64,000 bases of DNA from Bacteroidota bacterium (GTDB lineage: Bacteria > Bacteroidota > Bacteroidia > Bacteroidales > JAADJA01), in the NCBI GenBank assembly GCA_020444515.1, contig JAHLKX010000012.1, forward strand, positions 48,910-112,909, given 5' to 3'. The position numbers and the translations under genes were made by a program. Under the pieces are notes generated by a model. It was given only the letters and a program-made list of their open reading frames with translations. It was not told the origin of the DNA and did no database searches. Shown piece after piece: positions 17,532-27,238 of the stretch. The first letter of the stretch is position 1. Each line of letters starts with the position of its first letter.

Positions 17532-20498
17532 TTAATTGATTTTTATCACTTTTCGGTTGATCATGGTTTTAGTTGTTTGCAGCCGGATATAGTAAATACC
17601 TGCTGGCAGGTCTGTTATATCAAGGTTCATTCGTTTTGTATTTACATTTTGTCTGATAACTGTTTCACCCGCATTATTCAATAACATTACTGATCGAATA
17701 TCTGTTGTTGAGGAAATCAATAGATTGTCTTGGGCCGGATTTGGATAAAGGATTAGCTCGGTTGGATACGAATCAACTTCTTCACCTGTTTCAATAGATA
17801 CGATAATATATTCATCACGCATCAAGGTATCCGGTCCATAGGTGTTGGAAACGATTAGAGAAACATCATAAATACCTGCAGTGTTGTAGACCACAATTGG
17901 ATTTTGTTCAGTTGAAGTTTCAGGATTACCGCCCTCAAAATGCCATTCCCAACCGGTGGGATTATTCTGAGATAAATCAGTAAAGTGGACAGTATCTCCT
18001 TCCACAATATCCGTTGAATCTGCTATGAAATTGGCAATGGGATCGTAAAGGTCAAAAAATACAACAATCCTGTTTAACAGGGTATCCCTAGATCCCTGTG
18101 GATTATCTACCAGATGTCCCAAAGCATAGGAAAAGCAAAATGTTTTCTGGCCAAATTCTCCTTCTCCCTGTACAGCTACAGTTCCAAAATTTTCCTCTTC
18201 AAATGCTGCTACACCGAACTCAGTGGTATTAAAGATATTTATAAGATTATTAAAGTTCTGAGTACTACCCGTAAACTCCAATTCGTGACAAATTGAATTG
18301 TCCAAACCCGTTAAAAGATTTATAGGATTACTATAAGCGGGCAATAGCGTTTCAGCTATTCCAAATAATTCAATAATTTCATCATAAGCAGGATATCCAA
18401 AATGATATTGGGATCCAAAAAAAGAGCCACATTCTACGTAAATTTTACCACCCTGGTATAAGTATTCAATAATAGCTTCTTCCATTTCAATAGTAACAGG
18501 CGTACCTTCCCTAAATCGAATACCATGATTACCATACGATAAAAAGGCCGCTTCAAAACCAAGTAAAGATAAAGGAAAGTGATTTGTGTAAAAAACATCA
18601 AAACCCTGATCTGTAAGATAATCGTTGAAATAGTCACCACTGTATGTATTTCCGGTTCCTTCTCCTTCAAACACAAGAATACCCTCAGGCTCAACCAATA
18701 AATCAAAGCTGATGTTTGAACCCCAAGTAATCTCTTTATCTGCTGAGGTCATGAGTTCAAATGTAACCTGATGAATTACTGTTTCGTCAACAATTACAAT
18801 CTCAAAAGCTTCCTCCAAAGTGAAATAGTCATCTGCAGGAATGTCACAAGTGTAATTGCTATTCAGCAAAATAATATCGGGATCGGTCGTTGAAATTGTA
18901 AATAAAGCATCTTCAGCTCCCACTCCAAAATTATAATTAATAAACTTCAGGCTTAATTGAATGGTATCTCCCTGTTCAGCCATATGATTGCCATCTGAAT
19001 CCTGAAAGTCAAATGAAAACAGGTCAATTGCGATTTCCTGTTGCAATTCCACTTCGGTTGAATCCAAAGCCCATAACGCATGGATCCGGCCCGCTCCCAG
19101 TTGATTTTCATAATCCGGATTAATGGAATCAATACCATAAGCCGTTCCCAGTACCTGGGTTATCACCTGATCCGATGTCCATTCAGGATGATATGATTTA
19201 ACCAGGCCCATTAATCCAGCAACTATGGGTGTGGCACATGAAGTACCGCAAGTAGCATAGTATGTGTTGTTTACATAAGTGCTAAGAAGTAAAGAACTTC
19301 CGCTTCCATCACCTCCGGGTGCACTAATAGCCACATGGGGGCCATAATTAGAATAACTTGCTTTTTCATCCAATTGGTTGAGTGCAGCAACTCCCAACAC
19401 CCCGGGATAAGCTGCCGGATACATAAGCCTATATTGATTATCATTTGCAGTTCCTCCCAAAATAATGCTTCCTAAACTTCTGGCATAGATTATGGCTTCA
19501 TAATTTGCCTGGGAGAAAAAATCATAGTAACCCCAACTATTTGAAATAACATCAGCTCCATTTTCAGCGGCATAAATGATGGCATTATATGATTGATTTA
19601 TCAGACTTTCCCAACCTGCCTGAACTGGCATAATTTTCAAATTCCAGCTAATGCTTGCAACCCCAATATTGTTGTTTGTTGAGGCACTTGCGTATCCTCC
19701 CATTAAAGTTCCGTGCTCCCACATAAATGTGCCCGGGATGGGATTCGGATCATTGTTATCAAGGAAAAAATTCCAGCCAATCAAATCATCTGTATATCCG
19801 TTTCCATCATCGTCAATACCATTATCATCATCTGGATCAAAAATCCATGCACTGCCATTAAACTCAATGGTATGCCCATCCCCGTCAACATCTTCTCCCA
19901 TGTTTTGCCAGATATTGTCCACCAGGTCTTCATGGTCCCATTCTGTTCCGGAATCCACAATGGCAATAATAATATCCTCCGGGCCATCTTCGCCCTTGTG
20001 GATTTCCCAGGCTTCTTCAGCTTTTATCTGTGTTAAATGATGCAAGTCGCCATACATGGGATCATTGGGTACAACCAGCGGTTGAGGGATCGGGATTGGT
20101 TCAGCATATTCAATATTCGGATCGCTGGAAAACTCCCTCACTACTTTGGTTACAGGATATTCTTCAGGAAACTCAATCCGGTATATCCTGGAAAGATCGG
20201 GCATTCCTTTTTTCAATTTCTTTGGATTATACCTAAAACTTTTATCCAGGAGATCAACTTTATACTTTTGTGCTTTTGCATCCAAAGATGGAATGTTAAA
20301 GGAAATATTTCCCTTTTGTTTGCCCAGGTCTTTAATTCCTTCTTTCACTTTAATAGTGATCATGCCCTTATAAAAGATGGGTTGGTTGTTTTCCAATGGA
20401 AATGACGTCGTTGGCTGACCGTCATTTTTTTCCGTTAGCATCATCGAGGTCATTCCCATGACCAGGAGTGCTGCGATGAATAAGTAATATTTTTTCAT
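17532..20498 (-). CDS. T9SS-exported subtilisin-family (S8) protease with PKD domain
   Basis: This 988-residue extracellular serine protease has a signal (MKKYYLFIAALLVMG) and a propeptide of about 130 residues. The catalytic triad is Asp near 182 (VDSGTEWDHED), His near 262 (EHGTLMGG) and Ser near 420 (GTSCATP). An acidic DGDG-rich insert between Asp and His probably binds calcium. A middle region of about 300 residues is followed by a PKD domain (GWEWHFEGGNPETS) near 830-910 and a T9SS sorting domain (LYPNPAQD). The start is the ATG at 20498; the frame's earlier ATG at 20516 gives a non-signal beginning. It is the last gene of a three-gene unit behind two beta-helix genes, and has a paralogue at 31399-34350. 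Confidence 0.9.
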   Translation of the reverse strand: MKKYYLFIAALLVMGMTSMMLTEKNDGQPTTSFPLENNQPIFYKGMITIKVKEGIKDLGKQKGNISFNIPSLDAKAQKYKVDLLDKSFRYNPKKLKKGMPDLSRIYRIEFPEEYPVTKVVREFSSDPNIEYAEPIPIPQPLVVPNDPMYGDLHHLTQIKAEEAWEIHKGEDGPEDIIIAIVDSGTEWDHEDLVDNIWQNMGEDVDGDGHTIEFNGSAWIFDPDDDNGIDDDGNGYTDDLIGWNFFLDNNDPNPIPGTFMWEHGTLMGGYASASTNNNIGVASISWNLKIMPVQAGWESLINQSYNAIIYAAENGADVISNSWGYYDFFSQANYEAIIYARSLGSIILGGTANDNQYRLMYPAAYPGVLGVAALNQLDEKASYSNYGPHVAISAPGGDGSGSSLLLSTYVNNTYYATCGTSCATPIVAGLMGLVKSYHPEWTSDQVITQVLGTAYGIDSINPDYENQLGAGRIHALWALDSTEVELQQEIAIDLFSFDFQDSDGNHMAEQGDTIQLSLKFINYNFGVGAEDALFTISTTDPDIILLNSNYTCDIPADDYFTLEEAFEIVIVDETVIHQVTFELMTSADKEITWGSNISFDLLVEPEGILVFEGEGTGNTYSGDYFNDYLTDQGFDVFYTNHFPLSLLGFEAAFLSYGNHGIRFREGTPVTIEMEEAIIEYLYQGGKIYVECGSFFGSQYHFGYPAYDEIIELFGIAETLLPAYSNPINLLTGLDNSICHELEFTGSTQNFNNLINIFNTTEFGVAAFEEENFGTVAVQGEGEFGQKTFCFSYALGHLVDNPQGSRDTLLNRIVVFFDLYDPIANFIADSTDIVEGDTVHFTDLSQNNPTGWEWHFEGGNPETSTEQNPIVVYNTAGIYDVSLIVSNTYGPDTLMRDEYIIVSIETGEEVDSYPTELILYPNPAQDNLLISSTTDIRSVMLLNNAGETVIRQNVNTKRMNLDITDLPAGIYYIRLQTTKTMINRKVIKIN

Positions 20499-20520
20499 GA
20501 TCTTAAATTTACGCAAAGTA

Positions 20521-20564
20521 CAAAGGGCAATATGTCTAGTAGCTCAATGATCCATTCCCTTTGT
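20521..20564 (-). other. Intergenic inverted repeat before the subtilase
   Basis: CAAAGGG (20521-20527) pairs with CCCTTTG (20557-20563). It fills the gap between two genes of the operon and has no U tract, so it may be an RNA processing or stability element rather than a terminator. Confidence 0.4.
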
Positions 20565-20574
20565 TACATGCTGT

Positions 20575-22836
20575 TTAAAGTTTTATGATTTTTTGCATTA
20601 CTATTTGATAATTGGATTGCATATGGATAAAGTAAATTCCTGATGGTAAATCATTTACTTTCAATTTGCAGGTCTGCCTTCCGTGTAATAGCAATTTGCC
20701 TGAAAGGTCTTTCACCTTTTTACCTGCTGAATTATAGATTTCAATATGTGTAAATGTTGATCCGGGCAGATTGAGGCTTATTGTCAATTCATCTGAAAAA
20801 GGATTGGGACTACAAGAGAGATTAAAATCGTCAGTGTGAAATTTTTGATTAACAAATGTTGACACATTCTGGTTCTCATAGGCCCCCATATCGATGCGTC
20901 CGCCTCTTATTCGTGGATCGCCAGCCAGGTCAAATTCGGGAAGATTCAGGCCTGTCGTATCAGGTATTCCGGCATTGATGCAAGGGGAATCATCAGAAAG
21001 GGCATATGGAAAATCACCGGTGCCTGAAAATAGCGGATTCTGGTCGATGTTACCTTCAAGCCAGTTTATTGTCATCTCAAAGTTAACGATGCCTTCCAGG
21101 CCACCATCGAGGTCGGAATATAAAATGGATACCGTACTTGTATCATTGCAAAACCAGTCCATCTGCTGAATCTCCGGAAGCGAATCATTCCAGAAAATTG
21201 AATTTGTAATTGTCAAAGGTGTTTCCTGGCAGATAATCCCTCCACCGTAATAAAAAGGATCGGGATTACTGATGGTATGGGTAATTGTTACATTGGCAAG
21301 ATTTGCAATGGATCCCAACAGATGTATTCCCCATAATTGGTTATCTGTTAGAACTATATTTGATAACCTGAGTAGTGAATTGACAGCACAAATTGCACCA
21401 CCGAATGATTTGGCTGAATTATCAGATATTAAAGTGTTTTCAATATTTATTTCAGCGTTTTTGCTAAAAATACCTCCGCACCTTCCTCCCGAACCACCTT
21501 TAACTGTCAACCCCGAAATACGTACATTCTTTTTGGCATAGGCAACCAAAACCATTGATCTTCCTTCTGCATCCAGTATGGCATTATGCCCTGGAATACC
21601 TGATATTCCCAAATAGGAGGGTAAATAGTGTGGAAAAACTTCACCATTGCTTGATTGGCTGTATAATCCTTCTGCCAGGTATATTGTGTGTGGATGAAGG
21701 CTGTCTGTAATTATTTTTGATAAGGTGTGGCCAATGGTTTTCAAAGGATCATTTTCAGTTAGTCCGCTATTGGTGTCGGATCCGGCAGGTGAAACATAAA
21801 GATCAGCCTCCACTGGAATTACCGTAGAAATTCCATGTGTAATATCAAAACTGAAATTTTCAATAGGGGAAGCAAAATATTCCGTTGGAGCAGCAACAGT
21901 AAAAGTATCCAATACGATATTTATGCTATCGGGGCCACTAAAAATATCGTTACCCTGATAAGCATGATTGAAATATACTTTGCACCTGTTCACAGTGTCA
22001 AAAACAATATTATCTGTTGAAATAAACATACCCCCGCCTTGCATCGCTGAATTAGCCGTGATAGTAACGTTCGACAAGAAGGTGGGAAATGATGATCCGA
22101 TAGCTATTCCGCCACCCCAACAATGATAACTTGGTTCAGTGGTATTTTTAGTTATGATTACATTCTTCAAAATAGAATTTGAAGAGAATAAATAAATTCC
22201 CCCGCCATAAGAATGTCCGCTTGTTATCGAACCTGCTGAATTTCCAGAAATAATAACATCGAGAAATTCCGGACATGAACCCTCACAATAAATCCCTCCC
22301 CCGCCAGCCGCCGGATTACATGATCCTCCAAGGTGATCATTGAATGCAGAATTATTATTAATAATAACATTTGAAATTCTGGTGCCGGAATTCTGCATAA
22401 AAATACCTCCACCCCACCAGGCTGTGTTGCCAGTAATATGCAAGTGTTGTATTTTGGGGCTTGAGTTGCTGATGTTTATTCCACCGCCTTCATAAGCATT
22501 TCCCCCTGTAATGGTAAATCCACACAACAAGGCAGTGGAATCCTCACCTAAGGTAATGCTTACTACCGGATCGTTAGAAGAAACACCTTTTATAATTGTT
22601 TGTGAAATAAGTGAAGTATCCTGGCAAATTAATAATTGGGAAGCAACAGTTATCTTTTTACCATTAAAGTTGATATTTTCATAGTAGGTTCCCGGTTGAA
22701 CAAGCACAGTATCGCTATTAATGGCGGCATCAATACCTCCCTGTATCGTTGGCTGGTCTGCCGGAACATGGATGATGGTTGCATGACAATAGTAAATCGC
22801 CAGCAAACTGATCAGAAAGAAATAAAGTTTTTTCAT
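20575..22836 (-). CDS. T9SS-exported parallel beta-helix protein
   Basis: This protein has 753 residues with a signal peptide (MKKLYFFLISLLAIYYCHA). It opens with HVPADQPTIQGGIDAA, the first coil of a pectate-lyase-like right-handed beta-helix. Many GGGIY and GGGI turns follow up to about residue 270, then a DLYVSPAGSDTNSG (DUF1565-like) segment begins a second helix near 345. A T9SS sorting domain (CSPNPFSDEL to QKIIKL) ends the protein. No catalytic residues can be assigned; such proteins bind or cut polysaccharides or act as adhesins. The start is set by a GGAGGT site 4 bp before 22836. It lies 65 bp behind its larger paralogue and 76 bp ahead of the subtilase, so the three are probably one transcript. 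Confidence 0.82.
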   Translation of the reverse strand: MKKLYFFLISLLAIYYCHATIIHVPADQPTIQGGIDAAINSDTVLVQPGTYYENINFNGKKITVASQLLICQDTSLISQTIIKGVSSNDPVVSITLGEDSTALLCGFTITGGNAYEGGGINISNSSPKIQHLHITGNTAWWGGGIFMQNSGTRISNVIINNNSAFNDHLGGSCNPAAGGGGIYCEGSCPEFLDVIISGNSAGSITSGHSYGGGIYLFSSNSILKNVIITKNTTEPSYHCWGGGIAIGSSFPTFLSNVTITANSAMQGGGMFISTDNIVFDTVNRCKVYFNHAYQGNDIFSGPDSINIVLDTFTVAAPTEYFASPIENFSFDITHGISTVIPVEADLYVSPAGSDTNSGLTENDPLKTIGHTLSKIITDSLHPHTIYLAEGLYSQSSNGEVFPHYLPSYLGISGIPGHNAILDAEGRSMVLVAYAKKNVRISGLTVKGGSGGRCGGIFSKNAEINIENTLISDNSAKSFGGAICAVNSLLRLSNIVLTDNQLWGIHLLGSIANLANVTITHTISNPDPFYYGGGIICQETPLTITNSIFWNDSLPEIQQMDWFCNDTSTVSILYSDLDGGLEGIVNFEMTINWLEGNIDQNPLFSGTGDFPYALSDDSPCINAGIPDTTGLNLPEFDLAGDPRIRGGRIDMGAYENQNVSTFVNQKFHTDDFNLSCSPNPFSDELTISLNLPGSTFTHIEIYNSAGKKVKDLSGKLLLHGRQTCKLKVNDLPSGIYFIHMQSNYQIVMQKIIKL

Positions 22837-22840
22837 GATA

Positions 22841-22846
22841 ACCTCC
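22841..22846 (-). promoter_or_regulatory. Strong Shine-Dalgarno site
   Basis: GGAGGT on the minus strand, 4 bp before the ATG at 22836. It fixes this start against the in-frame ATG at 22893. Confidence 0.7.
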
Positions 22847-22862
22847 TTATTCTTAAGTTCTG

Positions 22863-22899
22863 GGTTCAGCTCGGAACAAAAAACCCGAAACACTGAACC
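22863..22899 (-). other. Intergenic inverted repeat between the two beta-helix genes
   Basis: GGTTCAG (22863-22869) pairs with CTGAACC (22893-22899) just after the upstream gene's stop. There is no U tract. Its position resembles the other within-operon hairpins of this island. Confidence 0.4.
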
Positions 22900-22901
22900 A
22901 T

Positions 22902-25900
22902 TTATAGTTTTATAATTTTTTTAGTTTGTTTTCTTTCGTTTGTTTTTACTTTACAGAAGTAAACACCAGCCGGTAAATCGTCTGTTTTCAGATGGCAAAC
23001 ATGTTTACCTTCCGGTTGCAAATTATTTGATACAACTTTAACCACACCACCTGCAGAATTATAGATTTCAATCTTTGTATGAGCCAATTCTGGTAGGACA
23101 TACGTAATTGTTAGTTCATCTGAAAAAGGATTGGGCTGACAATGAAATTCAAAATCCTCATCAGACACAAATTGATTTACAAATGTTGACATGTTTTGAT
23201 TTTCATAGGCACCCATATCAATCCGCCCACCATAAAAACGGGGATTTCCAGCCAGATCAAGTTCAGGAAGATTAAGTCCTGTAGTATCGGGTGTTCCTGT
23301 ATTGATACAGGGGGATTCATCGGATAAAGCATAAGGATAATCCCCAAATCCCATAAATAACGGATCTTCTTCGATGTTCCCCTCTCCTTCCCAGCCTCCC
23401 TGAATATCAGAATAGTTTATAGTAATATAAGTTGCAAATACTTCATTAGGTAAATCATCCCAAAAAATAGCATTGACAATTACAGGATTCGAAGAAATAT
23501 AACTGTAAAAAGCTCCCCCGGTACTCCCCGCAGTATTATTGGTCATGGTTACATTAATCAATAATGGATTGCAATAAATCCAACAAGCCATCCCACCACC
23601 TGTATATTCAGCCGAATTGCCTGAAAACAGTACATTTTTAAGTACCAGATCGCAGGAATCTTTGCAGTAGACCCCACCTCCAAAGCCACCAGTTCCCTGC
23701 CATGATTTTGTTACTGAATTATCTGAAATGATTACATTTTCAAGGAGTGGGCTGCTATGATCCTCACAGTAAATTCCTCCACCATAGCCTCCGGAAGACC
23801 AAAATCCGTTGACCGTATTTTCTGAAATTGTTACATTGATTAATGTCGGGCTTGATTGTGAGCAATATATTCCTCCTTTATTACCAGTAATCAAAACATT
23901 TTCCAGAAACGGATTGGAATTGCTTGAGCACAAAACACCACGTCCGTTGTTTCCCGATATTTCAGCGTTATACAGATAGGGGTTTGAAGCATTCTCACAG
24001 GCAATTCCATATCCGTTTCCATATATCGTTGTATTTAACATGTCAGGATTTGAGTTATTTATACACATTAATCCACCTGTGTTTCCGGAAATGAATACAT
24101 TTTCTATTACAGGATTGGATTGATCGCAATAAATCCCGATACCATTATTATTTGATATCGTAATATTTTGCAAAACCGGATCACAAGCTGATACAGATAT
24201 TCCATTATCACTTCCGCCTGTTACGGTTAAGTCCGAGATGTTTATACCTGATGCATGATCGATTATCAAAACAGCACCATTTCCTTCCGCATTAAGGATG
24301 GCGTCTTCTTCCGATTCACCCTTCAAACTTAAGTAATCAAACATATTTACCGGATAAGATTCTCCATTGGAAGAGGGGCTGTAAGTCCCATCCGATAAAT
24401 GAATGATATGCGAATTAAGGCTGTCGGCCAGAATAACGGAAAAAGCACAATGAATAGTTTTTAACGGCTCATCGGCCGATAAACCACTGTTACCATTGTC
24501 TCCAAAAGGAGAAACGTATAAGTCTGCATTTACCTGTTCAACCTTACCATGGAGAATATCAAAGGAGTAGTTTTCGATCGGATAGGCATGAAATCCCGTA
24601 GGATATAAGACGGTGAACGTATCAACCACTACTTCCAGTATGGAATCAGACCAGAGTTCATTTCCCCAATAAGCATTATTCGAATAGATGTTGCACCGGT
24701 TAATTTGATCAAATAACAAGGTAGAAGCTGAACAATATATCCCACCTCCTTCATAAGCCGAATTGCCGGAGATACGGGTACCGGAAAGCATCATACCACA
24801 ACCATCACAGTATATTCCACCACCTTCCGATGATGCAGTGTTGTTGGCAATGACAACATCAATCATCTCCGGATCTGAATGCTCGCCATAGAAACCACTC
24901 CCTTTTTCAGAAGAATTGCCTGACAGGATCACACCTTCCAATACCGGGCTTGAATTATAACATGCTATCGCGCCACCTGAATTTCCATCAATGAGAACAT
25001 TGCTCAATACAGGATTGGAATTGTTTTCACACTTCAGGCCACTACCATTATTTCCGGATATAAGTATGTTTGCCAAAAATGGGCTCGATCCATTATTGCA
25101 CTGAATGCCATATGCGCTATTATTCATGATAACAAGACTATCCAGGATAGGATTGCTATTATCACAATAAATCCCATTATAGCAGTTTGTTATTACCACA
25201 TTCAACATTTCCGGATCACTGTTGAAAATAGTAATACCGTTTTCGCTCGCACCTGAAATTGTCAATTCCGAGATTTGATTTGCCGTGTTTTCGTTGACTA
25301 TTAAGACATCCGATTGTGTTTCAGCATCAAGTAAAACGCTATCTTTCGCGACTCCGGATAAATTGATATAAGCGGGAATATTTAACGGAAATATTTCTTC
25401 ATTGCTCGAATTACTGTATATCCCCGGCAAAAGATGAATCGTGTTCTGGTGTGTACTATCAGCCTGTATGATGGAACAGGCGAATCGTATGTTTTTTAAA
25501 GGATCATCAGCTGTTAAACCTGAGCTGGTGTTATCCCCGTTCGGCGAAACATAGAGGTCTGCATCCACCTGATCCAATTGACCATGGAGAATATCAAAAG
25601 TAAAATTTTCCAAAGGTTCTGCATGATATTCGGAAGGGAATAGAACAGTAAATGTATCCACAATCACATGAAGTAATGTATCGGAAAAAAGGTCATTGCC
25701 CCGGAAAGCTGCATTCAGATATAGATTACACCGGTTGATACTATCAAATTCCGGAGTGGAAGAAGCACAATACACCCCCCCACCATCACCAACTGCAGAA
25801 TTTGAAAACAGGCTTACATCAACCAGATACGGGGCAGATTGATCCTGGCAATATATTCCACCTCCATTGTATGCAGAATTGTTCGCTATGATTACATCCA

Positions 25901-26906
25901 GCAAAGCGGGAAACGAGCCGGTGCAAAATATTCCTCCACCGAAATCTCCCTGATCAGGAAGACCAAACATACTAAAAATGGAATTCTTTGTAACGGTAAC
26001 GTGCTGTAAATTAGGATTGGAATTGCTACAATAAATTCCTCCACCAAATGCATCACTATAACTGTTATAAGTGGGATTAGACCAACCGGAAAACGCTGTA
26101 TTATTTAATATCGTGACATGGCTTAAAACAGGATTGGATCCGTTAACACAGCTCATTCCTCCACCAAAGGAATCATAAAATACCATCCACAAAGGATTAT
26201 AATCAGGAGTTGCAGTATTATTGGAAATTATTACATTTTGCAAAACAGGACTTGAATTGTCGCAATATAAACCTCCACCCGACTCAGCCGTATTATTTAG
26301 GATAACTGTATTCATCATTAATATATCCGAATGCCTGCATAAAATACCCCCACCACAGTCAAGCCCGACTGCGGGGCAGGAAGCAGTCATTGCTGAATTG
26401 TCATGAAGGAAAGAATTTTCGAGCGTAAGGTTTGAATTTTCGCAATAGATTCCGCCACCTCCCCTGGAGTACCCATTCCAATAGTGCGTAAAATTGTTGG
26501 TAATATTAAGATCGGAAAGCTTGGGGCTTGCACCCATACAATATATCCCTCCACCACGGAAGTTGCACCCGTTGGTAAGGGTAAATCCAGATAGTATAGC
26601 AGTTGAATCTTCTTCATTCTCAAAAACCACGACTGGACTGAGGGCACCTCCTCCTCCATTAATCACTGTTTGATAAATATAAGCTGTATCCTGGGTTTTA
26701 AGAAAAAGAGAAGCAACAGTTAAATTTTTTCCGTTATAATTTATATTCTCGAAATAGGTGCCTGGATGCACAAGAATTGTATCCCCGTCCATCGCCAAAT
26801 TAATACCTGCCTGTATCGTTGGCTGATCCGCCGGAATATTGATGATGACTGCATGGGAATGATAAATGATGAAAAAGCTGACCAAAACGTAGAAGAATTT
26901 TTTCAT
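22902..26906 (-). CDS. Large T9SS-exported parallel beta-helix protein
   Basis: This 1,334-residue surface protein has a signal peptide (MKKFFYVLVSFFIIYHSHA). It is made of three beta-helix blocks, the second and third each led by a DLYVSPxGDNxxSGL segment (near 480 and 790). The three blocks are separated by a repeated linker (VDTFTVLxPxxxHAxPxEN), which shows internal duplication. Coils are rich in SNPxLxNVxISGN and GGGIYC patterns. A T9SS sorting domain ends the protein (CQPNPFSDEL to KKIIKL). It is close in sequence to the 753-residue neighbour. The start at 26906 is set by a GGAGGT site and the -7 box upstream; the longer frame is not a signal peptide. It is the first gene of the LytTR promoter B operon and most likely an adhesin or polysaccharide-binding protein. 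Confidence 0.84.
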   Translation of the reverse strand: MKKFFYVLVSFFIIYHSHAVIINIPADQPTIQAGINLAMDGDTILVHPGTYFENINYNGKNLTVASLFLKTQDTAYIYQTVINGGGGALSPVVVFENEEDSTAILSGFTLTNGCNFRGGGIYCMGASPKLSDLNITNNFTHYWNGYSRGGGGIYCENSNLTLENSFLHDNSAMTASCPAVGLDCGGGILCRHSDILMMNTVILNNTAESGGGLYCDNSSPVLQNVIISNNTATPDYNPLWMVFYDSFGGGMSCVNGSNPVLSHVTILNNTAFSGWSNPTYNSYSDAFGGGIYCSNSNPNLQHVTVTKNSIFSMFGLPDQGDFGGGIFCTGSFPALLDVIIANNSAYNGGGIYCQDQSAPYLVDVSLFSNSAVGDGGGVYCASSTPEFDSINRCNLYLNAAFRGNDLFSDTLLHVIVDTFTVLFPSEYHAEPLENFTFDILHGQLDQVDADLYVSPNGDNTSSGLTADDPLKNIRFACSIIQADSTHQNTIHLLPGIYSNSSNEEIFPLNIPAYINLSGVAKDSVLLDAETQSDVLIVNENTANQISELTISGASENGITIFNSDPEMLNVVITNCYNGIYCDNSNPILDSLVIMNNSAYGIQCNNGSSPFLANILISGNNGSGLKCENNSNPVLSNVLIDGNSGGAIACYNSSPVLEGVILSGNSSEKGSGFYGEHSDPEMIDVVIANNTASSEGGGIYCDGCGMMLSGTRISGNSAYEGGGIYCSASTLLFDQINRCNIYSNNAYWGNELWSDSILEVVVDTFTVLYPTGFHAYPIENYSFDILHGKVEQVNADLYVSPFGDNGNSGLSADEPLKTIHCAFSVILADSLNSHIIHLSDGTYSPSSNGESYPVNMFDYLSLKGESEEDAILNAEGNGAVLIIDHASGINISDLTVTGGSDNGISVSACDPVLQNITISNNNGIGIYCDQSNPVIENVFISGNTGGLMCINNSNPDMLNTTIYGNGYGIACENASNPYLYNAEISGNNGRGVLCSSNSNPFLENVLITGNKGGIYCSQSSPTLINVTISENTVNGFWSSGGYGGGIYCEDHSSPLLENVIISDNSVTKSWQGTGGFGGGVYCKDSCDLVLKNVLFSGNSAEYTGGGMACWIYCNPLLINVTMTNNTAGSTGGAFYSYISSNPVIVNAIFWDDLPNEVFATYITINYSDIQGGWEGEGNIEEDPLFMGFGDYPYALSDESPCINTGTPDTTGLNLPELDLAGNPRFYGGRIDMGAYENQNMSTFVNQFVSDEDFEFHCQPNPFSDELTITYVLPELAHTKIEIYNSAGGVVKVVSNNLQPEGKHVCHLKTDDLPAGVYFCKVKTNERKQTKKIIKL

Positions 26907-26910
26907 GATA

Positions 26911-26916
26911 ACCTCC
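26911..26916 (-). promoter_or_regulatory. Strong Shine-Dalgarno site
   Basis: GGAGGT on the minus strand, 4 bp before the ATG at 26906. This leader (GGAGGTTATC before ATG) is the same as that of the gene starting at 22836. Confidence 0.7.
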
Positions 26917-26954
26917 GTTTTATAGATGCAAGTGGACTGACAAATTCTCAATAT

Positions 26955-27024
26955 CAAATATACAATACTGAAAAGGCGAAAAGGTGACGGATACACCTAC
27001 GCCAGGGGAAAATGTATAAACGTA
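26955..27024 (-). promoter_or_regulatory. LytTR-type promoter B
   Basis: The -7 box is TATATTTG on the minus strand (26955-26962). A perfect LytTR repeat TACGTTTAT at 27016-27024 starts 54 bp upstream of it, and a weaker copy (GGCGTAGGT, 26995-27003) starts 33 bp upstream. No -33 box is seen. It drives the beta-helix, beta-helix, subtilase operon. Confidence 0.7.
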
Positions 27025-27082
27025 TGGGTTTAATGGAGGAATGAAATGCGGTTTAAAGTTCGAAGTTATATTCTATTCATCA

Positions 27083-27151
27083 TTAGTCTTTTTTATATAT
27101 GCATTTCTCATACTTCTTCCAATCCCACTCCAGGTTCATTTGTTAGAACAT
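27083..27151 (-). pseudogene. Remnant of the 3' end of a cyclase-AAA gene
   Basis: On the minus strand the frame reads MF, stop, QMNLEWDWKKYEKC. This aligns without gaps to the last residues of the cyclase-AAA protein at 40738-44148 (MFEEMDLQWDLKEYHKY). One codon is a stop and the rest of the gene is missing. As at the intact gene, a LytTR promoter follows directly downstream. The 332 bp gap at 26907-27238 thus holds promoter B, this remnant and the palindrome at 27197-27222. Confidence 0.6.
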
Positions 27152-27196
27152 TGATTTTATGATGAAAGAAATTTCTTACTAAAATATTTACTACTG

Positions 27197-27222
27197 TCAA
27201 CAAATTTATATAAATTTGTTGA
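27197..27222. promoter_or_regulatory. Perfect 26 bp palindrome before the DUF4143 ATPase gene
   Basis: The half TCAACAAATTTAT is followed by its exact reverse complement. The right half contains TAAATTTG, a full -7 box match, and lies 16 bp before the ATG at 27239. By symmetry the same box reads on the other strand too. It is likely an operator for a dimeric repressor overlapping the promoter. Confidence 0.5.
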
Positions 27223-27238
27223 TCAAAGTATACAAATT

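Noticed and set aside
19651..20040. Plus-strand open frame inside the first subtilase gene
   Set aside because: The minus strand encodes the conserved S8 domain with its catalytic Asp and His; the opposite frame has no recognisable content.
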